The translations under genes and the position numbers were made by a program. Under the pieces are notes generated by a model. It saw only the letters and a program-made list of their open reading frames with translations. It was not told the DNA's origin and did no database searches. Below are positions 36,044 to 44,975 of a stretch of DNA of 64,000 nucleotides, in pieces; positions within the stretch are counted from its first letter, which is position 1, and each line of letters starts with the position of its first letter. The DNA lies in NCBI GenBank assembly GCA_963805705.1, contig CAWDVH010000001.1, forward strand, positions 1,860,001 to 1,924,000. The letters are read 5' to 3'. Origin of the DNA: CAWDVH01 sp963805705. Its GTDB lineage: Bacteria > Actinomycetota > Actinomycetes > Streptosporangiales > Streptosporangiaceae.

Positions 36044-36062
36044 TACTATAAAGGCAGTAGTA
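36044..36062. promoter_or_regulatory. Inverted repeat TACTA-N9-TAGTA, candidate BlaI operator over a -10 (TATAAA)
   Basis: The dyad is 16 bases upstream of the BlaI-type gene and covers TATAAA at 36047-36052, a good -10. BlaI/MecI proteins bind dyads with TAC/GTA ends and commonly repress their own operon, so autoregulation is likely. Confidence 0.55.
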
Positions 36063-36077
36063 GTTAAGGGGGAAATC

Positions 36078-36476
36078 GTGCCAGCCGAGGCCAGGGGACG
36101 GCCGCGCGGTGCGCTGGAGCGAGAGGTCCTGGCCTGCCTGGCGGCGGCCGGGCGGCCCCTTTCCCCGGCGGAGGTCCGGGCCGAGCTGGGCGGTCCGCTG
36201 GCCTACACGACCGTCATGACCACGCTGGGCCGGCTGCACGCCAAGGGCGCGGTCTCCCGGCAGGCGGCCGGCCGCGGGTACGCCTACGCTCTGCAGGGCG
36301 GCCCGGACGACGCACAGGCATCGATGACGGCCCATCGCATGCTCAAGCTGCTCGAGGCCGGAAACGACCGGACGGTCGTGCTGGCGCGCTTCATCGCCGA
36401 TCTCAGCCCTGCGGATGAGGAGCTGCTCAGCGGCCTGCTCGCCGACCATGCCCGGCCCGATGCGGACCCGCCATGA
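36078..36476 (+). CDS. blaI: BlaI/MecI/CopY-family repressor
   Basis: 132 residues from a GTG with AAGGGGG upstream. Winged helix: GALEREVLACLAAAGRPLSPAEV then the recognition helix TTVMTTLGRLHAKGAV and the wing RQAAGRGYAYAL; the C-terminal part (from about residue 80) is the dimerisation helix region. In the classic system the paired membrane protease cleaves BlaI to relieve repression. Its stop overlaps the M56 protease start (ATGA). A class C beta-lactamase-like gene ends next to the pair. Confidence 0.88.
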   Translation: MPAEARGRPRGALEREVLACLAAAGRPLSPAEVRAELGGPLAYTTVMTTLGRLHAKGAVSRQAAGRGYAYALQGGPDDAQASMTAHRMLKLLEAGNDRTVVLARFIADLSPADEELLSGLLADHARPDADPP

Positions 36477-37471
36477 TGCTGCTCGGCCTGATCCCGCTCG
36501 CGGCCAGCGTCCTGGTTGCCCTGACCAGCGGCGGCCTGTCCCGGCGCCTGTCTCCCCGCGTAGCCGCATCGCTGCTCACCCTGCTGGCGCTGGCCACCTC
36601 GGTGGCGACCGGCATCGTGCTCTGCCTGGCCGCGTTCAGCGCACTGGCCCGCCAGCCCTTCATCGCCGCCGTGGGCGGCTGGTCCGGCCGCACCTGGCGG
36701 CCCTGGGGCCAGCTGCCGGCCGGCTGGGGCGTGCTGGCTGCCGCCGCCGCCGCGGGGCTGCTGGCCGCGGCGTGCGTATCCCTGGCCCGTGCCGCGCGCG
36801 AGCTGGCGTGCGCCAGCCGGGCCTGCCGCCGGGCCGGCCGCCACGACCAGCTCGTGATCGTCCGCGACGAGCGCCCCACCGCCTACACCGTGCCCGGCGG
36901 ATCCGGCGTGATCGTCGTCTCGACGGGCATGCTCGCCCTGCTGCGCCCTGACGAGCGCCGGGCGCTGCTCGCTCACGAGGCTGCTCACCTGCGGCACCAT
37001 CACGCCTGCTACCTTCTGCTCGCCCAGCTCGCCGCCGCGGCCAACCCGCTCTTGCGGCCGCTGGCCAGGAACGTGCGTCTCGCGGTCGAGCTGTGGGCCG
37101 ACCAGGTCGCGGCGCGGGAGGTCGGCGATCGCGGTGCGGTCGCGCGGGCGCTGGCCCGCGCCAGCCTGGGAGCTTCCCGGCCCGAGCCCAGCCGCGGCGT
37201 GGCGCTCGCCATCGCCGAGACGGACGTCCGGGCCCGCGTGCGGGCCCTGGTCGACCGGCCCCCCCGCCTTCAGCCCTGGGCCGTGGCCGTCGCCCTGACC
37301 CTCACCTTGGTCTCCAGTGCCGCCGCGGTGACCCTCACCCTGGCCACCCACCAGCAGATCGAGATCGCGCAGCTCGCCGCTGCACGCGATCATGGTGGCC
37401 CCGGCCCTGGGATTGCCGACGGCAGCCACGATCATCTGGACCACGCCGGAAGGCTCAGGTCGCGAGCGTGA
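36473..37471 (+). CDS. M56-family membrane metalloprotease (BlaR-like, no sensor domain)
   Basis: 332 residues. Membrane segments at about 3-20, 32-60 and 80-105, then a soluble zinc protease domain with ALLAHEAAHLRHHH (HEXXH) near residue 164 and WADQVAAREVGD as the third-ligand region, and one more membrane segment near residue 290. It lacks the penicillin-binding sensor of true BlaR1, so the signal is unknown. It should inactivate the co-transcribed BlaI-type repressor. Its end overlaps the convergent hydrolase by 17 bases. Confidence 0.88.
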   Translation: MMLLGLIPLAASVLVALTSGGLSRRLSPRVAASLLTLLALATSVATGIVLCLAAFSALARQPFIAAVGGWSGRTWRPWGQLPAGWGVLAAAAAAGLLAAACVSLARAARELACASRACRRAGRHDQLVIVRDERPTAYTVPGGSGVIVVSTGMLALLRPDERRALLAHEAAHLRHHHACYLLLAQLAAAANPLLRPLARNVRLAVELWADQVAAREVGDRGAVARALARASLGASRPEPSRGVALAIAETDVRARVRALVDRPPRLQPWAVAVALTLTLVSSAAAVTLTLATHQQIEIAQLAAARDHGGPGPGIADGSHDHLDHAGRLRSRA

Positions 37472-39275
37472 TCTCGGCCTGCTGCAGGAGATGCTGCAGC
37501 GGATCGGCGCCGATGCTCAGGATGAGCCGGGCCGTCTCGCCGTGCAGCTCCACGGTGGCCGAGGTCTCGCCGTTCCCGCTGGAGAAGGCGCCAGGACGGC
37601 AGGGCCCGGCCCAGCCCGCGGCCACCCGGAGCTGGCGCAGCAGCAGGCCGGTGTCCAGGGCCGGCGACACCGGCAGGGACGAGGGCCACTGGCTGGCTCC
37701 CTCGTTCAGCAGCGACACGAGCCCGTCCAGGAGCTGGCTGAGAGCCGAATCGGGAGCCGGCGGCACCGCCAGGGTGAGCGACTGAACGAGGGGGCGCCAG
37801 TGCGGGGTGAGCCGGATCTGAGCCTGGACCACGCCGCGCTCGCCGCGCAGCCACCACCGGCAGTGCGCGGGCGAGTCGAACTCGGCAGGCCGCTCGGTGT
37901 CCGCCCGGAAATCCCCGATGCGCTGCCGGATCTGCTCGGCCTTGCTCTGGCGCTCGGCGTACGGCTCGTCCTGCGCCACGTTGGGCGTGAACAAGCGGGC
38001 CGCCACCGCGTCGTCCCAGGACCGCAGCAGCCCCATCACCTCCCGCTGGGCGCTGAGCGTCTCCGGCCACGGGCCGCCAGCGGCGGGAACGGGGCCGCCG
38101 ACCGCCGGCGCGGCCGCCGGGCCGGACGGGCCGGGCTGATGGCTCAGCAGGGCTTGCAGCAGCTTGGCGCCGAGCGGATGTGCGGGCGCATACGTGCCGT
38201 TGGCCAGCACGATCACCCCCATCCCGCTGGCCAGGTGCCAGCGCATGTGGCTGCCGAAGCCCGGATAGCCGCCGCTGTGCTGGACGATCCGGCCATGCTC
38301 GGCGTCCTCCTCGACGAACAGGCCGAAACCGTAACTGCCGGGGCCGGGGCCAGCAGGCAGGGACGGCGCCAGCGGCGGCAGCGCGACCTGCGGCAACTGC
38401 ATCTCTCGCCGGGTCGCGCGGCCGAGCGGATGCGTTCGGTGTTCGTCCTCGTGCCCGGGCGGGAACGCGGCCGCCAAGCCGCTCGCCCAGCGGGCGAGAT
38501 CACTGACGGTGCTGTATATCCCGCCCATCGGGGCGAACGCGCCGGAGGGTTCAGGGGCGAGCTCTTCCCAGCCGGCGCTGCCGTGCCGGTAGCCGCGGGC
38601 GAGTCGTGCCCCGTCGAACTCGGCGGCGTCGAACCCGGTGCTGCTCATCCCGAGCGGGTCGAGCAGCCGGGCCCGCACGAACTGCTCATAGCCGGTGCCC
38701 GACGCCGCGGCCACGATTTTCCCGAGGAGCGCGTAACCGAGATTGGCGTACTCAAAGCGGGTGCCCGGCGCCCAGGCGAAGCGCACGCCGGCCGCCAGGA
38801 ACTGCGAGAACTCCCCGGCCGGCAGTCCCTGCTGCCGGTCACCCCACGGGTCATCGGTCGGGAAGCCAGCGGTCATGGTCAGCAGGTTCCGGATGGAAAT
38901 GCGCGGTGAGTCGGCCGTGGCCGGGCGCAGGCCGGCCAGCTCGGGGACGTAATCCTGCGCCGGATCGTCGAGCGCGAGCGCGCCATCGTCTCGCAGGGCC
39001 AGCACCGCGGCCGCCGTGAAGCTCTTGGTCATCGAGGCGATCCGGAAGACCGTGCTGGCCTCCGGCACCGGGCCGCCGAGCCACTGCTCGCCCAGTCCGC
39101 GTACGCGCAGCAGGGATCCCCCGGCCAGGATCCCGTACACCAGCCCCGGCTGGCCGCCGCCGAGCTGGTAGCTGTCGGCGATGGCATCCAGCGCGCCGAG
39201 GTCGCCCTCGCGGGGCCACGGCGGCGGCGGCTGTCCTCCGGCCGCCGGGACGGGTTCAGATCGCGGGTCAGCCAA
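37455..39275 (-). CDS. Class C beta-lactamase-like serine hydrolase
   Basis: 606 residues. The catalytic domain (about 25-390) has Ser81-x-x-Lys84 (SMTK), Tyr176-x-Asn178 (FEYANLGY) and a later HSGGYPGFG loop in place of KTG, the pattern of the esterase/D-aminopeptidase branch of the family. A C-terminal domain of about 200 residues follows, as in larger peptidase-like members. No signal peptide, so it is probably cytosolic. It may cleave esters, amides or D-amino-acid peptides; true beta-lactamase activity is not implied. Confidence 0.85.
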   Translation of the reverse strand: MADPRSEPVPAAGGQPPPPWPREGDLGALDAIADSYQLGGGQPGLVYGILAGGSLLRVRGLGEQWLGGPVPEASTVFRIASMTKSFTAAAVLALRDDGALALDDPAQDYVPELAGLRPATADSPRISIRNLLTMTAGFPTDDPWGDRQQGLPAGEFSQFLAAGVRFAWAPGTRFEYANLGYALLGKIVAAASGTGYEQFVRARLLDPLGMSSTGFDAAEFDGARLARGYRHGSAGWEELAPEPSGAFAPMGGIYSTVSDLARWASGLAAAFPPGHEDEHRTHPLGRATRREMQLPQVALPPLAPSLPAGPGPGSYGFGLFVEEDAEHGRIVQHSGGYPGFGSHMRWHLASGMGVIVLANGTYAPAHPLGAKLLQALLSHQPGPSGPAAAPAVGGPVPAAGGPWPETLSAQREVMGLLRSWDDAVAARLFTPNVAQDEPYAERQSKAEQIRQRIGDFRADTERPAEFDSPAHCRWWLRGERGVVQAQIRLTPHWRPLVQSLTLAVPPAPDSALSQLLDGLVSLLNEGASQWPSSLPVSPALDTGLLLRQLRVAAGWAGPCRPGAFSSGNGETSATVELHGETARLILSIGADPLQHLLQQAEITLAT

Positions 39276-39302
39276 GGCGCACCTCCGGATCGAGTGGGCG
39301 GT

Positions 39303-40550
39303 CTACCAGCGGAACCCCGCCACCATGACATGGCCGTGCGGGCCCTGCGCCGGATCGAAGTATGACAGGACCAGCTGGGCCGGCGTACTGAGCCCTGGCT
39401 GCCCGATGATCGCGCGGCAGAAGTTCGCGAAGCCGGTGCCGGCCCGGCACGCGACCCGCCCCGACCTGATCCGCTTCCAGGTGCCATCGGGGGCCGGCGC
39501 CCCGAAAACGGTGAAGGCGCCCGTGATATCGGTCTGCTCGACCAGGACGAAATGGCGCCCGGCCGAAGGGAAGGCGGCCACGCTGACCGCGGACGGTGCC
39601 GCACCGGGGATGATCGAGGTGGCCGCGGTGGGATCCGGCGTCCACGAGCCGGACGGGCCGGGGCTGCGCCACTGGTAGCTCAGCGGATCGGTCCAGGACA
39701 GCGCGCTGGCGGGCACCCGCGCCTCGAACAACGTCCCGGTGGCGCATTTGCCGGTCGCCAGGGCCGTGCACGTGGGCCCGAACAAGTACAGGTAGGGACC
39801 GGAGAAGACCGGCGAGCCGAGCAGCTTCGCGGCGGGGGCGGTGACCAGGCCGGCGCCGGAGAACACCGTGACGTTGTTGCTCAGCGTGCCGGTGGCCGGG
39901 TCGTACTCGACCAGGCCGAAGCCCTCGGGCAGGAAGCCCCCGGCGGCGCCCAGCACGCAGTAGTTGTTGAACGCGATGAGCAGGTCGGGGGTGGACGGCA
40001 CGCGGGTGACGCCGCTGATCCACGAGGCGGCGTAGCTGCTGCTGGCGCCCCCGGAGCCGCACGGCTGGCCCGTCGCCGTGACCAGTCCCGCGGGTGCCGG
40101 CAGGAACGGCGCGGGGGCGGCATCAGGGGACGCGGCGACTGCCGTTCCTGGCGTGCGCACCTCGCTGAGCTGGCCGGGCCTGCGTCCGGCCGGGCCCTGG
40201 CCCGCCACGGTCAGGCCGGCCGCGGCGGTTGAGCCCGTGATGAACTGCCGCAGCGCCCAGGTGACGTGGCCCCCCGCGCCCGGAGCGCGAGCGTAGACCG
40301 CGGTGTCGCAAAACAGCCACAGGCTGTGGCCGGGGCTGGCCGGCAGGGCCGCGCTGTAGCCGCAGTCGCGGGCGATGCTGGCGTTACCCGAGCGCTCGAA
40401 ACCGGACTGGACCGGAACGGGAGCCAGCGTGGCCGGCCGGCTCGGCGGGCCGACGGAGGTCGGCACCGCTACCAGTGCCACCACGAAGATCAGCAGGACG
40501 ATGCGGCGCCACCGGCGACGGCGCGGGCGCGTTCGCTCCGACGCCGTCAT
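39303..40550 (-). CDS. Secreted or membrane-anchored protein, DUF4185-like, unknown function
   Basis: 415 residues. An Arg-rich start and one hydrophobic segment (VLLIFVVALVAVPTSV) direct it out of the cytosol. After a Pro-rich linker comes ARDCGYSAALPASPGHSLWLFCDT, which resembles the opening of DUF4185/glycosidase-like beta-propeller proteins (RDGGYS...LWLFGDT). Four or more Cys residues could form disulfides. It starts 28 bases upstream... of nothing on its strand but ends close to the hydrolase start downstream, so these may share a transcript. Function not known. Confidence 0.6.
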   Translation of the reverse strand: MTASERTRPRRRRWRRIVLLIFVVALVAVPTSVGPPSRPATLAPVPVQSGFERSGNASIARDCGYSAALPASPGHSLWLFCDTAVYARAPGAGGHVTWALRQFITGSTAAAGLTVAGQGPAGRRPGQLSEVRTPGTAVAASPDAAPAPFLPAPAGLVTATGQPCGSGGASSSYAASWISGVTRVPSTPDLLIAFNNYCVLGAAGGFLPEGFGLVEYDPATGTLSNNVTVFSGAGLVTAPAAKLLGSPVFSGPYLYLFGPTCTALATGKCATGTLFEARVPASALSWTDPLSYQWRSPGPSGSWTPDPTAATSIIPGAAPSAVSVAAFPSAGRHFVLVEQTDITGAFTVFGAPAPDGTWKRIRSGRVACRAGTGFANFCRAIIGQPGLSTPAQLVLSYFDPAQGPHGHVMVAGFRW

Positions 40551-40613
40551 GATGAGCCATTTTAATCCAGTCCCCGCCCGCCCGACCCCGCGCCCGGCCG
40601 CCGGGCGTCATGA

Positions 40614-42845
40614 TCAGGCGAGGTCGAACCGGTCGAGGTTCATCACCTTGTCCCACGCCGCGACGAAGTCGGTCACGAATTTCCCGCGTCCGTCATCGCT
40701 CGCGTAGACCTCCGCGAGCGCGCGCAGCTCGGAGTTCGACCCGAAGACGAGGTCGGCCCGGCTGCCGGTCCACCTGAGCTCGCCCGTGGCGGCGTCGCGG
40801 CCCTCGAACGTAGTGGCGTCGCCGGACGCCGCGCTCCACGTCGTGCCCATGTCCAGCAGGTTGACGAAGAAGTCGTTAGTCAAAGAGCCCGGGGTCGTGG
40901 TGAAGACGCCCAGCGGCGACTGCTGATAGTTCGCGCCCAGGACGCGCAGGCCTCCGACCAGGACCGTCATCTCGGGGGCGCTCAGGGTCAGCAGGTTCGC
41001 CCGGTCAATCAGCAGGTACTCAGCCGGCAGCCGGCTGCCCTTCCCGAGGTAGCTGCGGAACCCGTCGGCGGCCGGCTCGAGCGCGGTGAACGACTCGATG
41101 TCGGTTTGCTCCTGCGACGCGTCGGCGCGGCCCGGCGTGAAGGGGACCGTTACGTCGAAGCCGGCGTTCCTGGCGGCCTGCTCGACGGCCGCACCGCCAG
41201 CGAGCACGATCAGGTCGGCCAGCGAGACCTGCTTGCCGTCGGCCCGGGCCGCGTTGAAGGCCTCCTGGATGCCCGCCAGGGTACCCAGCACCGGCGCCAG
41301 CTGGTCGGGGTCGTTGACCTCCCACCCGCTCTGCGGCTCAAGGCGCAGGCGCGCACCGTTGGCGCCGCCGCGCTTGTCGCTGCCGCGGAACGACGAGGCC
41401 GCTGCCCACGCGGCGGACACCAGCTGGGGCACCGGCAGGCCCGAGGCGAGGATCTGGCCCTTGAGGGAGTCGATGTCCGCAGCGTCGATGAGCTCGTGCG
41501 ACACCGCGGGGATGGGGTCCTGCCACAGCAGCACCTCGGCCGGGACCTCCGGGCCGAGGTAGCGCGTGACCGGGCCCATGTCACGGTGGGTCAGCTTGAA
41601 CCAGGCCCGGGCGAAGGCGTCCGCCAGCTGGCCGGGGTCCTCGAGGAAGCGCCGGGAGATCTGCTCGTAGACCGGATCCGCGCGGAGCGAGAGGTCGGTC
41701 GTCAGCATCGTCGGGACGTGGCGCTTGGACGGGTCGTGAGCGTCGGGGACGGTACCCGCCCCGGCGCCGCCCTTCGGCTGCCACTGGTGCGCGCCCGCGG
41801 GGCTGCGGGCCAGCTCCCACTCGTAGCCGTACAGGGTCTCGAGGAAGCTGTTGTCCCACGTCACCGGGGTAGGAGTCCACGTAACCTCAAGACCGCTGGT
41901 GATCGCGTCGCCGCCCTTGCCGGTGCCGTAGGTGCTCTTCCAGCCCAGGCCCTGCTGCTCGAGGGGGGCCGCCTCGGGGTCGGGGCCGACGTTCTCCTCC
42001 GGGCCCGCACCGTGGGTCTTGCCGAAGGTGTGGCCGCCCGCGATCAGGGCCACCGTCTCCTCGTCGTTCATCGCCATCCGGCGGAACGTCTCGCGGATGT
42101 CGCGCGCCGCGGCGAGCGGGTCGGGGTTGCCGTTCGGGCCCTGCGGATTGACGTAGATGAGGCCCATCTGGACCGCGCCGAGGGGCTCATCGAGCTCCCG
42201 GTCGCCGGTGTAGCGCTCGTCATCGAGCCAGGTGGTCTCTGGCCCCCAGTAGACGTCCTCGTCCGGCTCCCAGACGTCCTCGCGGCCGCCGGCAAAGCCG
42301 AAGGTCTCAAACCCCATCGACTCCAGGGCGACGTTGCCGGTGAGAACGATGAGGTCGGCCCACGAGATCTTCTGGCCGTACTTCTTCTTGACCGGCCACA
42401 GCAGCCGGCGGGCCTTGTCGAGGCTGACGTTGTCCGGCCAGCTGTTGAGCGGCGCGAAGCGCTGCTGGCCGGCCCCCGCGCCGCCGCGGCCGTCACTGAT
42501 CCGGTAAGTGCCCGCGCTGTGCCACGCCATCCGGATCATCAGCGGGCCGTAGTGGCCGAAGTCGGCCGGCCACCAGTCCTGCGAGGTGGTCAGCATCGCG
42601 GCGATGTCCTGCTTCACGGCCGCGAGGTCGAGCGTCCGGAATGCCTGGGCGTAGCGGAATTCCTCCCCGAGGGGGTTGGCCACGGCGGGGTTCTTGGCCA
42701 GGATCTTCAGGTTGAGCTTGCTCGGCCACCAGTCACGGTTGGCGTCGCCCATGGTGGGGTGCGTGAGGCCGGCGGGCGCGACCGGGCATCCCCCGCTCTC
42801 CGCAGTGGCGCCTTCGATGACTACTGGATCATGGTTCTCAGTCAT
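40614..42845 (-). CDS. katG: Bifunctional catalase-peroxidase
   Basis: 743 residues, full length. Distal haem site Arg105, Trp108, His109 (RMAWHSAGTYR); proximal His272 (GGHTFGKTHGA); Tyr231 and Met257 complete the Trp-Tyr-Met adduct needed for catalase activity. The C-terminal, non-haem domain is present. It removes hydrogen peroxide and can activate isoniazid-like drugs in mycobacteria. GGAAGG lies before the ATG. In actinomycetes the upstream gene is furA, its repressor; here only a C-terminal piece of furA remains. Confidence 0.96.
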   Translation of the reverse strand: MTENHDPVVIEGATAESGGCPVAPAGLTHPTMGDANRDWWPSKLNLKILAKNPAVANPLGEEFRYAQAFRTLDLAAVKQDIAAMLTTSQDWWPADFGHYGPLMIRMAWHSAGTYRISDGRGGAGAGQQRFAPLNSWPDNVSLDKARRLLWPVKKKYGQKISWADLIVLTGNVALESMGFETFGFAGGREDVWEPDEDVYWGPETTWLDDERYTGDRELDEPLGAVQMGLIYVNPQGPNGNPDPLAAARDIRETFRRMAMNDEETVALIAGGHTFGKTHGAGPEENVGPDPEAAPLEQQGLGWKSTYGTGKGGDAITSGLEVTWTPTPVTWDNSFLETLYGYEWELARSPAGAHQWQPKGGAGAGTVPDAHDPSKRHVPTMLTTDLSLRADPVYEQISRRFLEDPGQLADAFARAWFKLTHRDMGPVTRYLGPEVPAEVLLWQDPIPAVSHELIDAADIDSLKGQILASGLPVPQLVSAAWAAASSFRGSDKRGGANGARLRLEPQSGWEVNDPDQLAPVLGTLAGIQEAFNAARADGKQVSLADLIVLAGGAAVEQAARNAGFDVTVPFTPGRADASQEQTDIESFTALEPAADGFRSYLGKGSRLPAEYLLIDRANLLTLSAPEMTVLVGGLRVLGANYQQSPLGVFTTTPGSLTNDFFVNLLDMGTTWSAASGDATTFEGRDAATGELRWTGSRADLVFGSNSELRALAEVYASDDGRGKFVTDFVAAWDKVMNLDRFDLA

Positions 42846-42878
42846 GGGAATCCTTCCGGGCTAGGCCGATCGCGGTGC

Positions 42879-43013
42879 TCAGGTGCTGCGGGCGGCGGAA
42901 CAGCCGGGGCACACGCCCCGGTAGATGACCTCGGCCTTGTCGATCGAGAAGCCGTGGTCGTCGGACGCGGTCAGGCCGGGCGCCGCGCCGGCCGCGCAGT
43001 CGACGTCAGCGAC
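42879..43013 (-). pseudogene. furA: furA remnant (C-terminal 44 codons)
   Basis: Reading on the minus strand gives VADVDCAAGAAPGLTASDD, then HGFSIDKAEVIYRGVCPGC and a stop, matching the end of actinobacterial FurA with its last CxxC zinc pair. The residues before this (winged helix, His-rich metal site, first CxxC) are missing; the in-frame sequence upstream is unrelated. A start-like ATG at 43054, with A+T-rich sequence further up, remains but is out of frame with the fragment. An internal deletion of about 100 codons is the simplest account; an assembly gap is possible. It sits 33 bases from katG, in the conserved furA-katG position. Confidence 0.75.
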
Positions 43014-43378
43014 GGCCTCTGGGATACGGTCATTCCGCCCACCCCCACCTTCATGGACACGAACAGCCCAAGAGAACTAATTGTCCAAGTCTAATGCCGA
43101 TACGGGACTACCGTCACTTGGCCCCCAGGCGACTCTTGATCTCCAGACGGCCCTTGGCTCCCAGGACTTTGAGTGGCGCGCCGGCGCATCCCTGGACCGG
43201 ACTTCGGCGCGGCGGGCGGCGGCGGCCGGCCGATCATGACCGCAGCACGTCTGGCGAAGCCTGATCTTCCTGGCTAAGGTGGCTCTCCACGGAGGCTCCT
43301 CCCGGATCGTGAACCCGGGCTCCGACGGCAGTACGCCTGACTACCCCGTATCGCTAGAGAACCTGGACTATTGCGCAC
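43014..43378. other. Non-coding region between furA remnant and lsr2 (365 bp)
   Basis: Contains an A+T-rich patch at about 43071-43096 (minus strand TTGGACAATTAG) that could be the old furA-katG promoter/operator, and the lsr2 promoter on the other side. No gene and no further furA sequence found on either strand. Confidence 0.45.
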
Positions 43379-43723
43379 ATGGCCAAGACCGTGACTGTAG
43401 AAATCACTGACGACATCGACGGCTCATCCGGTGCTCAGACGGTGACGTTTGCCTACCAGGGCCAGCAGTTCGAGATCGACCTGGCCGAGAAGAACCACGT
43501 CGCCTTCCTGACCTCGCTGAAGCCCTTCATCGACGCTGCCCATGTCGCCTCCGGCCGGCGGCGCCCGGCTGGTGCTTCAGGGGCACGGCGTTCTCGCGGC
43601 TCATTGTCGGTAGACCGGACGGCCGTGCGCGCCTGGGCCGAGAAACAGGGCATTCAGGTTGCCGAGCGCGGCCGGATCCGGGCCGACGTGCTGGAGCAGT
43701 ACGCCGCTGCGCACGAGCACTGA
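43379..43723 (+). CDS. lsr2: Lsr2 nucleoid-associated protein
   Basis: 114 residues. N-terminal dimerisation domain starts MAKTVTVEITDDIDGS and has TVTFAYQGQQFEIDL; the C-terminal DNA-binding domain ends in VRAWAEKQGIQVAERGRIRADVLEQYAAAH, with the RGR hook that enters the minor groove of A+T-rich DNA. Lsr2 bridges DNA and silences horizontally acquired genes. Paralogues are common in actinomycetes; which copy this is cannot be told here. Confidence 0.95.
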   Translation: MAKTVTVEITDDIDGSSGAQTVTFAYQGQQFEIDLAEKNHVAFLTSLKPFIDAAHVASGRRRPAGASGARRSRGSLSVDRTAVRAWAEKQGIQVAERGRIRADVLEQYAAAHEH

Positions 43724-44032
43724 GCGTCCCGCGGACCCGGACGGCCAGATCCTGGTCGCTTGCTATCCCCGCATTTCGGTGCGATGGTGATGAAGGAATT
43801 GCTGATGCTGCCCTGGACCCAGGCGGGTTTATGCGTGAATCCTGGGGGTGACCGGGCAAGTACCAAGAGTTAGCATTCGCGATTCCCGTCACCAGCCGGC
43901 TCTTTTTTGCAGCCTTTATTCAGCGAGAGTTCCCGGGGAATTCACCGGCCATTCGCCGACCCTGCATTCACGCAATTCCCGCGTCCGTGACATCCGGTCC
44001 TACCGCAAAGCATGCGACATTTGGAGATTCTC
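43724..44032. other. Non-coding region (309 bp), relatively A+T-rich
   Basis: Between lsr2 and a secreted hydrolase. From about 43855 it is less G+C-rich than its surroundings, with TTTTTT near 43902 and GAATTC-like patches. It could be a Lsr2 target. No gene or convincing hairpin found. Confidence 0.4.
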
Positions 44033-44890
44033 GTGAAGCATATTCCGTTGACTGGCCGCCGGGGCGCGCTGACCGGGGTAATCGCCGGCCTATCGGCCGG
44101 ACTGGTCCTGCTGAGCACCGTCGCCGCCACGGCCAGCTCCTCCGGGCCGGCCTCCCATCCCGCCGGGCCTAAGCCGACGATCGTGCTGGAGCACGGCGCG
44201 TGGGCCAATGCCGCCAGCTGGAATGGCGTGATCCGGCGGCTGCAGCGAGACGGCTACACCGTCGACGCGCCGCCCAACCCGCTGATGGGCCTGGCCTTCG
44301 ACCCCGCCTACCTGGCCAACTTCCTGCACACCATCACCGGCCCGATCATCCTGGTCGGGCACTCCTACGGCGGAGCGGTCATCACCAACGCCGCGACCGG
44401 TGACAAGCAGGTCAAGGCCCTGGTCTACGTGGATGCCTTCTTGCCCGCCCGGGGCGAGACCATCGGACAGCTTGTCTCGGCCAAGCCCGGGTCCTGTGTT
44501 GCACCCGCGGACCCCACCACGGTGTTCAATTTCGCGCCGATCCCGGGTGCCCCGGCGGGCGTCGTCGATGCTTACGTCAAGCACAGCGTGTTCCCCGGCT
44601 GCTTCGCCAACGGCCTGCCGCGGCGCGAGGCCGGGGTGCTCGCGGCGACCCAGAGTCCGCTCTCGACGATCGCGCTGACCCAGAAGTCGGGCGTCCCGGC
44701 CTGGAAGACGATTCCGTCCTGGGCGGTGGTCGGCACGGCTGACCGCGTCATCCTGCCGGCGGTGCAGCTGTTCATGGCCAGGCGCGCGCATGCCCGCATC
44801 ACCAGGGTGCACGCCCCGCATCTGTCCATGATCTCCAACCCGGGTGTCGTGACCAGGGTTATCCTCAAGGCTATCCGCGCCACTACCTGA
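44033..44890 (+). CDS. Secreted alpha/beta hydrolase (esterase EstC/salicylate-esterase-like)
   Basis: 285 residues from the GTG at 44033, chosen because GGAG lies six bases before it; an ATG at 44012 would add seven residues. Signal sequence with GALTGVIAGLSAGLVLLSTVAATA. Core: TIVLEHGAWANAASWNGVI (oxyanion), GHSYGGAVI (nucleophile), VVGTADRVILP (acid) and APHLSMISNP (His). This is the EstC/MenH-like branch with small-ester or hydroxynitrile-lyase-like relatives. First of three hydrolase/SDR genes on the same strand. Confidence 0.85.
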   Translation: MKHIPLTGRRGALTGVIAGLSAGLVLLSTVAATASSSGPASHPAGPKPTIVLEHGAWANAASWNGVIRRLQRDGYTVDAPPNPLMGLAFDPAYLANFLHTITGPIILVGHSYGGAVITNAATGDKQVKALVYVDAFLPARGETIGQLVSAKPGSCVAPADPTTVFNFAPIPGAPAGVVDAYVKHSVFPGCFANGLPRREAGVLAATQSPLSTIALTQKSGVPAWKTIPSWAVVGTADRVILPAVQLFMARRAHARITRVHAPHLSMISNPGVVTRVILKAIRATT

Positions 44891-44975
44891 TCATCAGCCG
44901 TCCGGGGCCTGGCCGAGCTCGCCAGCCGGCCAGGCACCGGACGGCGTCCCGCATCCCTGCCGAGGAGAGGCCCTC

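Noticed and set aside
41106..43094. 662-codon plus-strand open frame
   Set aside because: Antisense to katG and the furA remnant; no recognisable protein features.
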